From Erigeron canadensis (Eukaryota; Streptophyta; Magnoliopsida; Asterales; Asteraceae), in NCBI RefSeq assembly GCF_010389155.1, contig NC_057768.1, positions 7,996,501 to 8,060,500 of the forward strand: a stretch of 64,000 nt of DNA, read 5' to 3'. Numbering within the stretch: position 1 is the stretch's first letter; each line of letters opens with the position of its first letter. The notes under the pieces were generated by a model. It ran no database searches. It had not been told where the DNA came from and worked only from the letters and a program-made list of their open reading frames with translations. The translations under genes were made by a program, and so were the position numbers. This document shows, piece by piece, positions 10,721 through 22,976 of this stretch.

Positions 10721-11672
10721 AACTGTCACTACAAGTCCTTTTATGCCAGCTTCACCAACTAAAAATGTCAACAATGTGCCACTACCACCCTCTGACTCAG
10801 TGATGCACACCAGGATTGATCAAATGCAGAATCAATTGAACCAACTCATGATGATGATGATTCAAACTTCTCAAGGTAATGATCCTACCTCACCATTATC
10901 CAGTATTATTTACTCGTATATTTCAGCATGCATTTATCATTTTGTTGCCTCATGTGCTTATAACCTGAAAGATGCTTGGGTACTTGATAGTGGTGCAATT
11001 GACCACATTTGTAACACATTATCGCAATTCTTACACATACACACCGGCCCTGCACCCATACTTGTCACTCTGCCTAATGGACACACTGTTTCTGTCACAC
11101 AAGTAGTCATTGTTTGACTCCAATCCAATATCATTCTAGACAATGTATTCTACATTCCTGAATTTGCTTATAATTTGATCTCTATCCGTAAGCTTACAAG
11201 TTCAACACATTCTTTTGTCATCTTTACTCACACCAATTGCTATCTGCAGGACCATGAGGGAATGATTCCAATTGGTCTAATCTTACATGGGCTCTACATT
11301 TACACTCCTCCTCTCACATCCTGCAACTCTGCTACTATTACCAACACCAATGCTGCTACTCTTTGGCATGCAAGGCTTGGCCATCCTTCATCTCAAATCA
11401 TGAAGAAAATCTCTTGTATTTCTCCTTTTATTCAATGTAAAACTGTTAATAAATGCAATGTTTGTCCTTTGTCTAAGCAACAACAGTTGCCTTTTCCTAG
11501 TAGTGATTCTCATGCTTCTATGTTATTTGAATTGATCCATGTTGATGTTTGGGGCCCATACAAACACCCTACAATCAATAAATGCAAATACTTTCTAACA
11601 ATTGTAGATGATTACTCTAGGGCCACCTGGGTTTATCTTATACCCAACAATCTCATGTTTCTTCTACTATGA
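10629..11672 (+). pseudogene. Copia protease and integrase N-terminal remnant
   Basis: The aspartic protease site DSG is in AWVLDSGAIDHICN near 10,976. A GAG-pre-integrase motif, LWHARLGHPSSQIMKKI, lies near 11,360, with CNVCPLSKQQQLPF for the integrase zinc-binding part. The integrase core starts with HVDVWGP and TIVDDYSRATWVYLIP near 11,540-11,640 and then stops. A TGA breaks the frame at about 11,115. Confidence 0.85.
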
Positions 11673-12799
11673 AATTATTTCACATTGAAACTTGTGGCAT
11701 AATACATCAAACATCATATCCTTACACAGCTCAACAGAATGCCAGGGTAGAAAGAAAACACAAACAACTCCTAGAATTAGCTAGAGCACTTCAAATCCAA
11801 GCTAATCTCCCAATTCATCTCCAGGGATACTCAATTCTCACTGCAACTTATCTTATAAATAGACTTCCCAGTTCTGCCTTACACTACAAAACTCCCTATG
11901 AACTTATCTACAATGAACCACCTTCTCTGTCACATCTCAGAACTGTTGGTTGCAAGTATTTTGCATCCATTCACACTGGTGACAAATTTGTCCTAAGGGC
12001 CATTCCATGTGTTCTCCTTGGATATCTGCAAAATCAAAAAGGTTATATTCTTTATAACTTGGATACCAAAACTCCATTTGTTACCAGACATGTGACTTTC
12101 CATGAACAAGAATTTCCATTTCACCAAAATTCATCCACTCCACCTTCCTCTGAAAACAACACTTTATATTCTCCCATTTATTTCCCTCCACCACCTTCTA
12201 ACAACTCTATTTCAAAACCTCCTCTCTCACCATCATCTACTTCACCTGGACCACCACCCTCTCCATCCAATCATCATTCTTTTGCTGAACCTTCTTCTTC
12301 AACATCTACCTCAATTAACATTCCTGCACCATCTCCACCATTACCTCCCTCACCACCATTACCTCCTCCACCACCAATTTTCTCCACCACACACTCCACA
12401 AGAACTAGACAAACATCCATCAAGCTCAAAGACTACTCTTGTCAACTTCCTAAATCTGTCATCAATTCTGTCCATTCTAAATTCTCCATCCACAACTACC
12501 TCAACTATTCAAATCTCTCTCCCACTTCACTCCATTATGTAAACTCCATTGACAAACACACTGAACCCAAGACCTACCTTCAAGCATCTAAGCATCCTAA
12601 ATGGATAGAGGCCATGACAACAGAAATAAAGGCACTGGAATCAAATAATACCTGGACTCTTGTTCCTCTTCCACCTGGTAAACATCCCATAGGATGCAAA
12701 TGGGTATACAAGGTCAAATACCACTCTGATGGAAGTATAGAAAGGTACAAGGCTCGTTTAGTTGCACAGGGATTCATACAACAAAATGGTTACAGTTAG
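11669..12799 (+). pseudogene. Copia integrase C-terminal part and RT start
   Basis: The frame opens with GIIHQTSYPYTAQQNARVER, the end of the integrase catalytic core with its glutamate region changed. It continues through a Pro/Ser-rich linker (about 12,120-12,420) into the RT N-terminus (WTLVPLPPGKHPIGCKWVYK, RYKARLVAQGF). Compared with the family, the stretch between WVYLI and GIIHQ is missing, removing part of the D,D35E core. A further piece between QGF and MVTVRTL (expected D-x-FSPVAK) is also gone. Confidence 0.85.
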
Positions 12800-14055
12800 A
12801 ACTCTCATGGCAGTAGCGGTCACCAAAGGATGGCTTATTGAATAGCTTGATGTCAATAATGCCTTCCTCCATGGTGATCTCCATAAAGAAGTATACATGG
12901 CAATTCCAAAGGGATATCAGAAAGATCCACCTTCTACAACTGTTTGCAAACTTAACAAGTCTCTCTATGGACTTAAGCAGGCCAATAGACAGTGGTTTGT
13001 CAAACTGACTACCTTTCTTGGTTCCATTGAGTTTATTCAAAGCTATGTAGACACATCACTATTTACCTACACCAAAGACAGCCACTTTTTTGGCCCTACT
13101 AGTATATGTTGATGACATCCTTCTATGTGGCAACACACAATCCCTCATTGATTGTGTCAAAACAAGACTTCACAACCAATTCAGCATAAAAGCTCTTGGT
13201 CCACTGCATTACTTTCTTGGAATAGAATTTTTCAGAAATTCCAATGGTAGAGCTATGAGTCAAAGGAAATATGCCTTGGAATTACTGGAGCATGCATAAG
13301 TCACCAATATGAAGCCCTCCATCACTCCTATTGATCCAACAATCAAGTTATTACCAACCACAGGGGACCCTCTTCCTGACTCCTCTCTCTATAGGACTTT
13401 AGTAGGCAAACTTGTCTATCTAACTATTACAAGACCAGACCTTGCCTTTGCTGCCCAACTTTTAAGCCAGTTCTCTCACTCTCCAACCACTGCCCACATG
13501 AAAGCCTTGATTAGAGTTTTAAGATATGTCAAGCTAAATCCTGGATAGGGTCTATTTTTCCCCACAATGAACACTTTACAATTGCTAAATTTCTATGATA
13601 GTGATAGCCCTACATCAAGAAGATCAGTCTCAGGCTATGCAATCTTCCTAGGCACCAGTTTGATATCTTGGCAGTCTAAAAACCAGAGTGTGGTTTCTAG
13701 ATCTTTAACAAAGGTTGAATACAGAGCTCTAGCTGACAGTACATGTGAAGTTACTTGGTTAACTTGTCTCCTAAAGGACCCCAGCATCACAATTCCTACC
13801 CTAACTCTCATGCTATGTGACAATGCTTCCACCATAGCACTGACATCCAATCCCATCCATCATGCTAGAACCAAGCACATTGAGTTGGACTGTCACTTTG
13901 TTAGGGAAAAGATCAAATCTGGACATATTAACCCTCAATTTGTTCCATCTAAACTCCAGGTTGCAGATATCCTCACCAAAGGCCTCTCCAAAGCTCTCCA
14001 TTATAATTGTCTCAGCAAGTTAAGCTGTTGTAATCCTTACAACATCTCAACATGT
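12782..14055 (+). pseudogene. Copia reverse transcriptase and RNase H remnant
   Basis: Readable motifs are MVTVRTLMAVAVTKGWL, LDVNNAFLHGDL, SLYGLKQANRQW, the RT active site YVDD in LLVYVDDILLCGN near 13,100, then GPLHYFLGIEF and LVGKLVYLTITRPDLAFA. RNase H follows, with SRRSVSGYAIFLG and KNQSVVSRSLTKVEYRALA, to the element end. In-frame stops occur near 12,842, 13,297 and 13,546, and there are frame changes, so no full polyprotein can be made. Confidence 0.88.
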
Positions 14056-14062
14056 GGGGGGA
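14054..14062 (+). other. Polypurine tract
   Basis: The purine run gtgggggga directly precedes the 3' LTR start TGAAGATA, as needed for plus-strand priming. An equivalent tract precedes the central LTR at about 9,167-9,175. Confidence 0.8.
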
Positions 14063-14388
14063 TGAAGATATATACCATGTATCTCCAAATGCACAATCTG
14101 AAATGCCAAAAGTATATGTTATATGTCAAGCCTTACCAATCACAAGATGCAGAGATGAAAGGAATGGTAGCTAAAGCACTCCAATTTTTGTAATGTAATG
14201 TAGGAATATAGTTTAGTATGATTATGTAAATATCTGTATAGATGGAGGACTTGAAGTATAAGTTTATAGTTAGATGGCAGTTACTTTTGTCGGCTTGTAT
14301 ATATACTGCTCCTGTGTATCATTTTGCATATAATTCAGAAATATACAAATATTCCCAAAAGATTCTCTCTCAATTTCATTTCTTTATA
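14063..14388 (+). repeat. 3' LTR of Ty1/copia element
   Basis: The 326-bp LTR runs from TGAAGATATA to ctttata. It has the same order of sequence as 9,176-9,515 and is followed by ggttt, the 3' copy of the target duplication. Confidence 0.88.
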
Positions 14389-14553
14389 GGTTTCATACCC
14401 AAGTTTGAGTGTGTAAAAGTCACATACCCCTTATATAAGGTTAGGGAGTATGTGATTGTTAGACACTCAAACTTGGACATGAAACCCCTCATATCTTGAT
14501 TTTTTAATCCATAAAAAACATAGAGGGGCCAATCATTCATATATATATATATA
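14389..14553. mobile_element. Right half of split foldback MITE, palindromic
   Basis: The segment contains its own palindrome: tttcatacccaagtttgagtgt pairs with acactcaaacttggacatgaaa about 50 bases later. The following part (tcatatcttgattttttaat to aatcattcat) pairs with 8,700-8,763. Removing the copia element therefore restores one long foldback structure ending in (TA)n. Confidence 0.75.
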
Positions 14554-14556
14554 TAT

Positions 14557-14743
14557 GGGGGATGAGAATATAGGATTGTTAGGTACCTAAGCTTAGATGT
14601 CAGACACTCACATATTAATTTTTTAAACCATAAAAATCATGAGGGCCCATGCATTTATTCGTTAAACAATAAATAATAAAATATTAATATGTGAGGGGTT
14701 TCACACCTAAGCTTAAGTGTTGGACAACCTTATATTCCTTTTT

Positions 14744-14746
<3 letters not shown>
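14557..14746. mobile_element. Foldback MITE in (TA)n, copy 3
   Basis: It reads ggatgagaatataggattgt to ttggacaaccttatattcc, with the conserved interior pieces accataaaaatcatgaggg and aaaatattaatatgtgagg. (TA)n runs flank both sides (about 14,537-14,556 and 14,749-14,776). Confidence 0.75.
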
Positions 14747-14776
<30 letters not shown>

Positions 14777-14781
<5 letters not shown>

Positions 14782-15559
14782 AATTCCGACTAATTATTAT
14801 CCAAATATATTATAATATTAATATTTATATTAATTTTTTAGACAAATTCTCACAAATTTACACTTTTTTTGTTTTTCATTAATAGTTTACATTTTTTAGC
14901 CTTAAATACTTATTTATTACAACTTTTAGCCTTCAACTTAAGAAGATCTTTTTAATCATTATTTATTTAATTAAAAAAAATTCAACATATTAAATATTAT
15001 TTACAAAAAGTATTTCAACAAATTAAATACAATATATGTATTAAGTATTTTAGAAGTATATTCTTTTAAATTTGTTTTTACTTACAATTTTTTTATATTT
15101 AAATTTATATGTTTAATTGTTTATCTTATCTTTAAAGTGTTATAAAACACGAGCGTAAATCTATTATTATTATAATAAAAACACAGTTACTCTAATAGCT
15201 TATTAAGCAATCACAAATTTTAGTTTTTTTTCCCCCAATTTTCAATTTTCATTTTTATTGACTTTTATTATATAAACAAAATACACATTATGAACTCCAG
15301 AAATCCCAAATACAATAAGAACTACAAATCCCTATCCCAAATCCAACACCATATACAACAAAGAGTCGATTTACGATTATCTTAATTGAATCCTAACTCC
15401 AAACCAATGTAAACTCCATTCAAGATTCACATAAAAAAGTACAAATTTTCACTTTAATTTTTTGTATTAATAATGTTCACAGTTAATTGTTATCAAAACA
15501 TTTAGTATTAATAATATCATAAGTTCGTATTTAGGATTGGACATGGGTCTAAAATCTAG
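14777..15559 (+). mobile_element. Possible Helitron 3' terminus in AT-rich DNA
   Basis: The end gacatgggtctaaaatCTAG|T at 15,540-15,560 is nearly the same as the end at 52,387. The hairpin here is weak, and the 5' end is not recognised; the start given is only the nearest boundary. A tandem duplication (atatcataaaacattttacc) lies just outside. Confidence 0.35.
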
Positions 15560-15700
15560 TTTTATATTATATCATAAAACATTTTACCTTTTTATTTTGA
15601 AATGTTAGTATAAATATTTTGACCTCTTCACCATAAATTTATATCATATCATAAAACATTTTACCTTTTTATCTTGAAACTAAAAAATTTTATAAAGTAA
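15560..15700. repeat. Two-copy direct repeat
   Basis: The phrase atatcataaaacattttacc occurs at about 15,570 and again at about 15,645, with similar flanks. Confidence 0.6.
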
Positions 15701-15900
15701 ATGAATTGTTTTGTTCTTAATTCTCAAGTATTGTATATCTATTATATTATCAACCTGATTGATAAGGTTGAGATATTCTACTTAAATAGTCATTTTTTTT
15801 TACTTTCGGGACCGATATGAAAATGTGATGTCTCGGACAATGTTTTTGACGGAAATATATAATGTGCTTCTGATTCATTTTTTTCTTATAGTAATTCAAG

Positions 15901-15960
15901 ATGAGAGATAGAATTTAAGCTTGCCCTCAATGCAAGACTCGCTATGAAAGACGCAAAGGT
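15901..15960 (+). pseudogene. Cellulose synthase (CESA) zinc-finger exon remnant
   Basis: One frame reads ACPQCKTRYERRKG directly before a 5' splice-like gtaagc. Plant CESA proteins carry ACPQCKTRYKR-KG at the second half of their N-terminal RING-type zinc finger, and an exon boundary after KG is plausible. The codons upstream are damaged (a TAA replaces the expected Gln before ACPQC, and an indel affects the YERREGN part). This is a short, isolated exon piece, not a gene. It was probably moved here by a transposon, but no element boundary encloses it clearly. Confidence 0.6.
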
Positions 15961-17356
15961 AAGCTTATGTTCATCATGAACTTGATACTACTTATTAAAA
16001 GTTCCATGCGCTCCTTCTTGAAAGTTTTTAAATACAGGAAATACCTACATTACTCATCTTACATGTTTTACAGTTTTACACCATGCTAAAGTGCAGTCCC
16101 GTGCACGGCTACAGTAAAACATCATGAGATGGCCCAAAACCCTCCGCCTTTGTATCTATGTGTGACTGGAATGTAATCACTACCCGTTTAATTGAAGTCA
16201 TGCAAGATATAAACAAAAATTACCTATATACTTCTGCTGTCACAAAATAATATGACAAATCGATCATTTTCTATGGCCAAGAATGAAGATAACCACCCCA
16301 TGTCTTGCAAAGCAAAAGATCGAGAATGAAGATAACCACTCCACGTCTTGCAAAGCAAAATATTGGCGCCAGCTGTGAATAATACGACCAATGACAACCG
16401 TATTACCTGTATAAATACGAACCTATATAAAAGACGACTATTAGGTTGTCACACCATAGTTTCTACCTATACTAACATGGTTTGGAACCTTATACAGAAA
16501 AAAAACGTTTTCTTTCAAATGATAACCAAATGAATACTGCGTGTTCCTGCTGTGAAGGCCTTGCACGAAACCAAACTGCCCCCCACCGCTCAAGTACCAG
16601 TTAGCTTTCAATTTATATTAGAAATATATTAAATGGACACAATTACAATGTAAGATGGACAAATTACTTTTAGGCCAATGCGTTATTTTTCGTAACAATA
16701 TACCAATACTATTTATTGTCCATCTTTGCTAACTAACATGTGATTATTTTTGGAGCAGTAGACTTAATGCCAATTGGGAAAGAAGAAAGAGTGAGATGCA
16801 AAGAAAGGGTCTCAAGATAAACAAACCTATATGTGGGACAAAACACCGAGCCACCTGCAAGGAATTAATAATGCACAACTCCTTCAATTAGAACCCATTG
16901 CGCCGAACTATATTTCACTTTTCAAATTCTGTTAGCTAACCCCACAACCTGAAGTCAGCTTGACACACCTACAACCCCCTTAACAGTTTAAGAGCCTACG
17001 ACGAAATGCCTAGCCCAAATGTGAGGTAGAGATACTAAACATCACACTCTAATATAACCATCACACCAATACATTATTGCAGTAAGCTAATGTATTTTGT
17101 ATGATTATGCAAACACTTTTGGTGCATTTAGACCCGTTTAACACGTTTGACCAATTCGTTCTAACTTATACCGAAATAGCCCAATGTAGTTAAAAAACAA
17201 CTGAACGCTACCCATGCAACAAATTAACACCTCTTGAAAAAGGTTCAAAGATACCAAATTGCCAATCAAATGACGTTTACTGCTAAACTTAATAACTTAT
17301 TTATGCAATTAAAATGAAGGATTACCTTAAGCAAAGGATACCTATTTAAAATATAG
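15961..17356. other. Intergenic DNA without recognised gene
   Basis: A tandem duplication with unit about 43 bp (gaatgaagataaccac to cttgcaaagcaaaa) lies at about 16,282-16,366. No other structure was recognised. Confidence 0.5.
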
Positions 17357-17755
17357 AGAAAATGTCACAAATCATCCCCGTGGTTTGCTCGATTCGCATT
17401 TTCATCCATGTGCTTTTTTTTTCATTAGGTGTCCCTGTACTTTTCATTTTCATTGTCAATCGTCCCTGACATTAACAACCGTTAGTTTTCATCCGTTAAA
17501 CCTCTCATGTGCTACAAAGATGGTGGCCAAAATTGTGGGAGAAGATGATGAAGTGTAAACCTCAAAGATGTTTTATCACAAATAGTCCACGTGGTTACAA
17601 ACTGGACGAAAATGCATTCATGTGCTATGCACATGAATGGTTCAATGGATGAAAACTAACGACTGTTAGTGCCAGGAACGACTGACAATGAAAATGAAAA
17701 GTACATGAACGCCTAATGGAAAAAAAAAGCACAGGGATTGCACATAAATTTTGAT
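17357..17755. mobile_element. Foldback (inverted-repeat) element, about 400 bp
   Basis: The left arm (catttt-catccatgtgctttttttt-attaggtgtccctgtactt to gttagttttcatccgtt, about 17,397-17,500) pairs with the right arm (gatgaaaactaacgactgtt to cctaatgg-aaaaaaaagcacagg, about 17,648-17,745). The left-end sequence tcacaaatcatccccgtggt also recurs in direct orientation near 17,577. It has no coding capacity and resembles the long-TIR MULE/MITE foldbacks common in plants. Confidence 0.65.
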
Positions 17756-20677
17756 TTGCAAATGAATACAACCCATAAGAATGCTGAAGTTCTGGATGAA
17801 TCTATATCTAGTCAACTTACATGTTGTTACCGTACCCAAATTACTCGGTTTCACCGGTTATCCAACCTACAACCCCCACCCCTCCTGTCGCCACCTCTAA
17901 TGTGTGCCTAAGGTCTTTATGCATAAATTAATGAAAGTTTTGTGCTTTGTACGACCTTTCTAGTGTCTCTTTTATTCTTGGACAGAAGTTCACTTGAATA
18001 AAGGTGTTCAGTCTTCTCCCTTGAGTGAGAGGCACAAGGAATGAGTTACAGCTTCATCAAACCCCGTTGTAGGAGACATATATTCTTGTTCTTGTTTCAT
18101 CAACCTTCTATGTTGTTTACATTACCCTTATCCGTAAAACCCAACCAAATGAAGATTCCTACGTAAAAAAACCGGAAGGTCACTATGGACCACTTCCTTG
18201 GGTTTTGAGGCTATTTAAACTGTTGTTTTTCTCATCTATCTACCTAATGTTTCCTGTGTGAGCTTAACTTGACATCAGATTAAATTTGTTTTCTTTTTTA
18301 AAACCTCATCACAATAATTCTAAAGTTCATGTGTTCTTATTTACCAATTTAGTTTCAGCCTTCTTAAGTTTTGATATAAAAAAAAAGCCGCTAACTCAAC
18401 ATTAGATAGAGAAATAGAGAGTTTAACTAATAGGTCGAAATTTGAACAGGACAAACTTGTACAGAAATTTATGAAGCAGATAAAGAGTAAACCATCAACA
18501 AAGAAAGCTAAATAGAAATTATCAATTAGGCAATCAGACAAACCCTATAGAAACCCCGGAAGGAGGTAAAGAGTTAATCATTTCTTTCAAAAGTCATAAG
18601 ATGTAACATAAAACGGCTTGTTGTCTTTCAACATCATTCAGGTCAATGTCTAAATGCCCCTGGTCAGTTTTTATAACCTGTGATCATCAGTGGGTTAGGA
18701 ATTAATGAACAGAGGTAAATTTTTACAATCTCGTTTTAACGTATGCTAAAATAACTCGTTTTGAGCTAACCTGCCCGTGATTTAGCTACACATACGCATC
18801 AAGTTATTTTTACCCATTACTGCGTTGAGGCCAGCTGGGTTGTGAGCTAATCAAGTTTTTGTATGGGGTAGATGGGCCTAACAGCTAACGGTTCTTCTAT
18901 AACTTTATAGATAGCTAATATGATGTAAAATGAATTGAGAAGTATCCTACAATTTTATCTGAACTTAGTAAAGTTTCTCCTTAAGAAAAAAAATCAAAAC
19001 GCTTTAAACTAATCAGTGACAAATTTGCTAAGACAAACCCAAATCCATATCCACAAAGCCGTTAATATTATTGTTCAAAGAACCATCATGGCATCTTATT
19101 TTAACACTGATTAATTAAATTACCAACTCATAGTTTCAACTCGGTGGTCAATACACAAATGAGAGTGGCCATTTCGCAAGCAGGATTAGTATCACAAAAC
19201 TAGTCTCCAAATGCATGTGCAGACTTCTCCTTAAGATCTTCTAGACACATATGTAGCCTTGACATAAAAACTAAAGGATAGTAGTTACAATCACATGTTT
19301 CTCTCGAGAAGCCCATGGCTATGAGTCTCTTAATAGCATCACTCAACATAATCTCTTTATCTAGTGGGATTCAATAAACAACTACACACATTCTAAGTAT
19401 TGATTGTAACAAAATATGAGAGGAACCGAAAGACACTAACATTTCCAATGGCCGACTTAAATAAGTTAAACACAAATTTTTAGCAACAAACAATATGAGT
19501 CGGATCAAAATGGTCATAAGTTACCCGAAATGTACTTAAATGCATAAAACCTCCTATATCTCTTTATTGAAATCATATCATAATTAATAAACTATACAGT
19601 AGTTCATGTAGTCATACAAAATGAAATGAAAAAATGTGTGTTGGGCTGCCCGAACGGTTCGTTACTCAACCTTTACTTACTGATCCTACCCATTTTACCA
19701 CCCATTCAGAATATATATGTATAGAAATCAGATAAGGGAAGAGTGTGAAAAACATTCAACCAAATGAACGTAAGCTCACTGGCTTACATGGGCAGCCAAG
19801 AGTAAGCTCGCTGGCTTACTTGGGCAGCCAAGATGAGAGGAATGAATACATTCTCTTTCATTTGCATTTGGACCGTCAGTTAACGTTTGGTCAACCACAA
19901 TGTTGTGACGTCCATTAGTTACAACTTACGTCATAACCCTTCAACTATCTTGGGAATTTAAGGAGTACCATTCGTAAGAATCTAATACATAAGAAAAACA
20001 AAATAAAATCATATACATTTGGATAAGATCGAGCATAACATAATATATCCTCAAAAATGAGAAGAGGACTCCAAATCCAGTTAAACCTAGTCTATTCTCT
20101 ATTACATTAAGACTCCAAATAGTTTAATAAGCAATAAAAAGCTATTAAAGTGAAAATCATGGTTCATGGAGCATGCGCTTATAGGACGTCTTCTAACTTG
20201 TATGCATATTTGGGGGGAGAGGGGGGAGGGGGGATTATTTAGTCTATTGGAGAAGTTGTTCAATTGTCTCAATCTTGCGCTGACTCTGAATATTTGGAAA
20301 ACCACCCTCTTGTAAATCCATCCCACAACTATATAAACCTATGATCAGGCCACCCATACTTAAACAATAGCCCACCCGTACTTTATAATAGCTTAAAGCG
20401 AAAAAGAAAATGTGATTTCTTATCACCTTAATGCACACTAAATTCTTTCAAAGCGGGTACGTCATCATCACCATCAATAATGGCGTTGAGGTTAAGCTTG
20501 AGAGGCAAAGATGACCTGCAAGGTGGTTGCCACCATGAGTTTTGTTTCTAACAACGGGAAAACGTGTCACTATTAAATACTCGTACGAAGGTAGTAATTG
20601 GCAAATCATGGAAGTGAGGGTGACGATATACGTACACCCAGGTTTCTTTTCTTTCTAGGTCACCAATGCATTGCCTA

Positions 20678-20678
<1 letters not shown>

Positions 20679-20707
<29 letters not shown>
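20679..20707. repeat. 29-base poly-C tract
   Basis: Twenty-nine consecutive C on the plus strand, preceded by gcctag. Such a tract can form i-motif or G-quadruplex structures and is prone to slippage. Its length may also be a sequencing or assembly effect. Confidence 0.95.
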
Positions 20708-20711
<4 letters not shown>

Positions 20712-21788
20712 AGGTGTTAGGCACCACCCTAAGTCTTACACACTTTGTGTACATGTAACGACTAGTTTTCCTACCTTTGGTTGCTGCGTTTATTTTCCAT
20801 TTGCTTTCATTGAAGGACTCCCAAGAGACGTAACATCTGGAAAGTCATAAATCAGTCATAAAAATATATATAATTCTTTTTTATAAACCAACACCTGAAA
20901 CCTCTGCAAAAAAAGAAGAAAATAGATGCTTGATACTACTTCATTCAAGGGAGACGGGGTGCATGATGCTCTTACCCTGATTAATACCACCGCTGCACGT
21001 GATGCATACAAAAACTGCCTGCCTTTTACTTGTTCAGGGAACATAAGTAACAGTAAAAGTCTGCTTTTTACAAAGAAAGTAACACACGATGCATTATTCT
21101 TCAGTAATAACACAAATCAAAAAACTTTACCATGCTATACAATAAGATATTTTTTTTACCAGATGATTCATTTTATGAGAGATCACCTCCAAGTTGATTG
21201 ACCTAATAATTACAAACTTTGTGCATGAAACGATGAGTAAAATGCAAAAGCCCTATTGTTACCCATATGTAATATTCTAAATAAACACCAACACAATCGC
21301 ACAACCATGATGAATCATTTTCCAGGTTCCATCAGCTTTTCGTTCACAAATGAGTAATTATCTACCAGTTTCCATCATACAAAATAACTTACAACCATAA
21401 TGAAAATTAGGCTAATTTTAGTGAAAAAGAAGGTTACCTGGTTCGGTCATTAAAAAAAATATAGTCAAGTTCACCCGGTCTATCAAGAAACCCGATAGAG
21501 CCATCATCCTATATTTCATGCATCTAAATCCTCAATCTCTTGACAGCTTCTACAACTCCAACACTAAAAAGTAATATACCATATAATGTTATAAGAGCAC
21601 AAAATAAGTAATTAATACAAAAACCACAAAGTTGATGATCACAATTCACAACTTATAAGAGCACCCAATCTATACTTATTCCAATAACTTCTGAATATCA
21701 TTGTTTTCGTGAGCAATTTTTGCTATCTTTCCAACTAAAAACAGATTGGAAATTAGCTACAACTGCCACAGATTTGCAATGCTTCATG

Positions 21789-21824
21789 CCCCCCCCCCCC
21801 CCCCCCCCCCCCCCTCCCCTCCCC
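21789..21824. repeat. 26-base poly-C tract with CCCCT extension
   Basis: Twenty-six C (21,789-21,814) followed by tcccctcccc. It is the second very long C homopolymer within 1.1 kb. Confidence 0.95.
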
Positions 21825-22976
21825 TTTCATCAAGTTAAAACACACATCAAAAAAAATTACCAAGAATATTAGAGGAAGCGCATGTAATTTTGGAACAACT
21901 ATTGTGTAACCTTACAAAGATCGCATTCATGTCAAATATATACACTCATACACACACACACACTCATACATACATACATACATACCTATATTTACAAGAA
22001 TCTGGCTCAAAAAAATTAAAAACCAATGAGAGAAAAGAGAAACTTGTGTGCTTGTGAATAAATGTGTGAATATTGAAAATTAAGTGAGTGTTTTTTAAAG
22101 ACCAAAATTGCCGAGTAAAATGCTAAAGGATACCGAGTTATTGGATCTTTCATATATCAGACCATTAATCACCCACAATGAATACAATAACACCTCATTT
22201 AATATACAGGCATATGAAGCAACGATTACTTGCAAAGGATATCATGAATATTCGTTTAACCAACCATACCAATACCAATATATACACTAAATCTTGAATA
22301 CCGTCATAAATTCTGGCCTAAAAAACCTTAAATTACTCATTTAATGATACAAATTAGGACCTATACACACACAATTTTATGAAGACTCGAAAGTATGATA
22401 TCCAGTCAAGAAACCCTTAGATGTATACATATAGTATTTACCATCACTCAAATTTATCAAAAATCAGTTACAACTCTTGAACAATGAATGAGAAAGTCAA
22501 TTCACAACACACAATTAACACTTACATTGAATATTAAAATCATAATTTGCCTCATTAATACCTTGATCAAGTTCTTTCACTCAACTTTCAAGAATCATAA
22601 ACAACATACAAAGATGATAAACGATTATAATTAAACATAATAATATCAATGCATTAACTTACCTCATGAACTCCATCATAAATTTGAACACAACTTTTGT
22701 GCTAAATAACTTAACTTTATATTATATATATATATATAGATATAGATATAGATAATTTATGTCTTCTAAAATATCCAAAATACCCCTTTTTACAATTATC
22801 CACACAATCCAACCTCGTCGTCACCACCAACCCACCACAATTCCATAAATCGTTGTAGTTGCATTGCAATTATCCTCTTACTACTCCCTTATAAATCATA
22901 TAACAAAAGGGTCCTTCAATTGTTAGATGGACAGGGACAAGTTTAGAGGCTAATTTTAAACATATCTTAACCGGCG

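Larger units (their letters stand above)
8769..14388 (+). mobile_element. Dead Ty1/copia LTR retrotransposon with three LTRs
   Basis: The order is truncated LTR, pol tail, complete LTR, full internal region, complete LTR. The internal region has gag, protease, integrase, reverse transcriptase and RNase H in that order, which defines Ty1/copia. The whole compound unit lies inside a foldback MITE and is flanked by agttt and ggttt. Stops, frameshifts and two internal deletions make it non-autonomous. Its remaining copies of RT and RNase H are still readable. Confidence 0.9.
17756..22976. other. 5.2-kb AT-rich intergenic block, no gene recognised
   Basis: No open frame with family resemblance was found. 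Structures seen are a 31-bp tandem duplication (taagctc-ctggcttac-tgggcagccaaga) at about 19,771-19,835, a G-rich run at 20,212-20,233, poly-C runs at 20,679 and 21,789, and a CA/CATA microsatellite at about 21,946-21,985. A (TA)n-(GATATA)n stretch lies near 22,717-22,752. The minus-strand stretch 20,930-21,110 reads as an open but unrecognised sequence. Confidence 0.5.

Noticed and set aside
12102..12542. Open frame of 146 codons rich in His, Leu and Pro
   Set aside because: It lies in an alternative frame over the Pro/Ser-rich linker of the copia pol and is caused by the cca/cct-rich base composition.
22717..22885. Possible further short Helitron near the GATATA repeat
   Set aside because: The interior (aaaatacccctttttac, cgtcgtcaccacc, ttgcattgcaat) is vaguely like the short Helitrons here, but no proper 5' TC start or CTAG end could be found.
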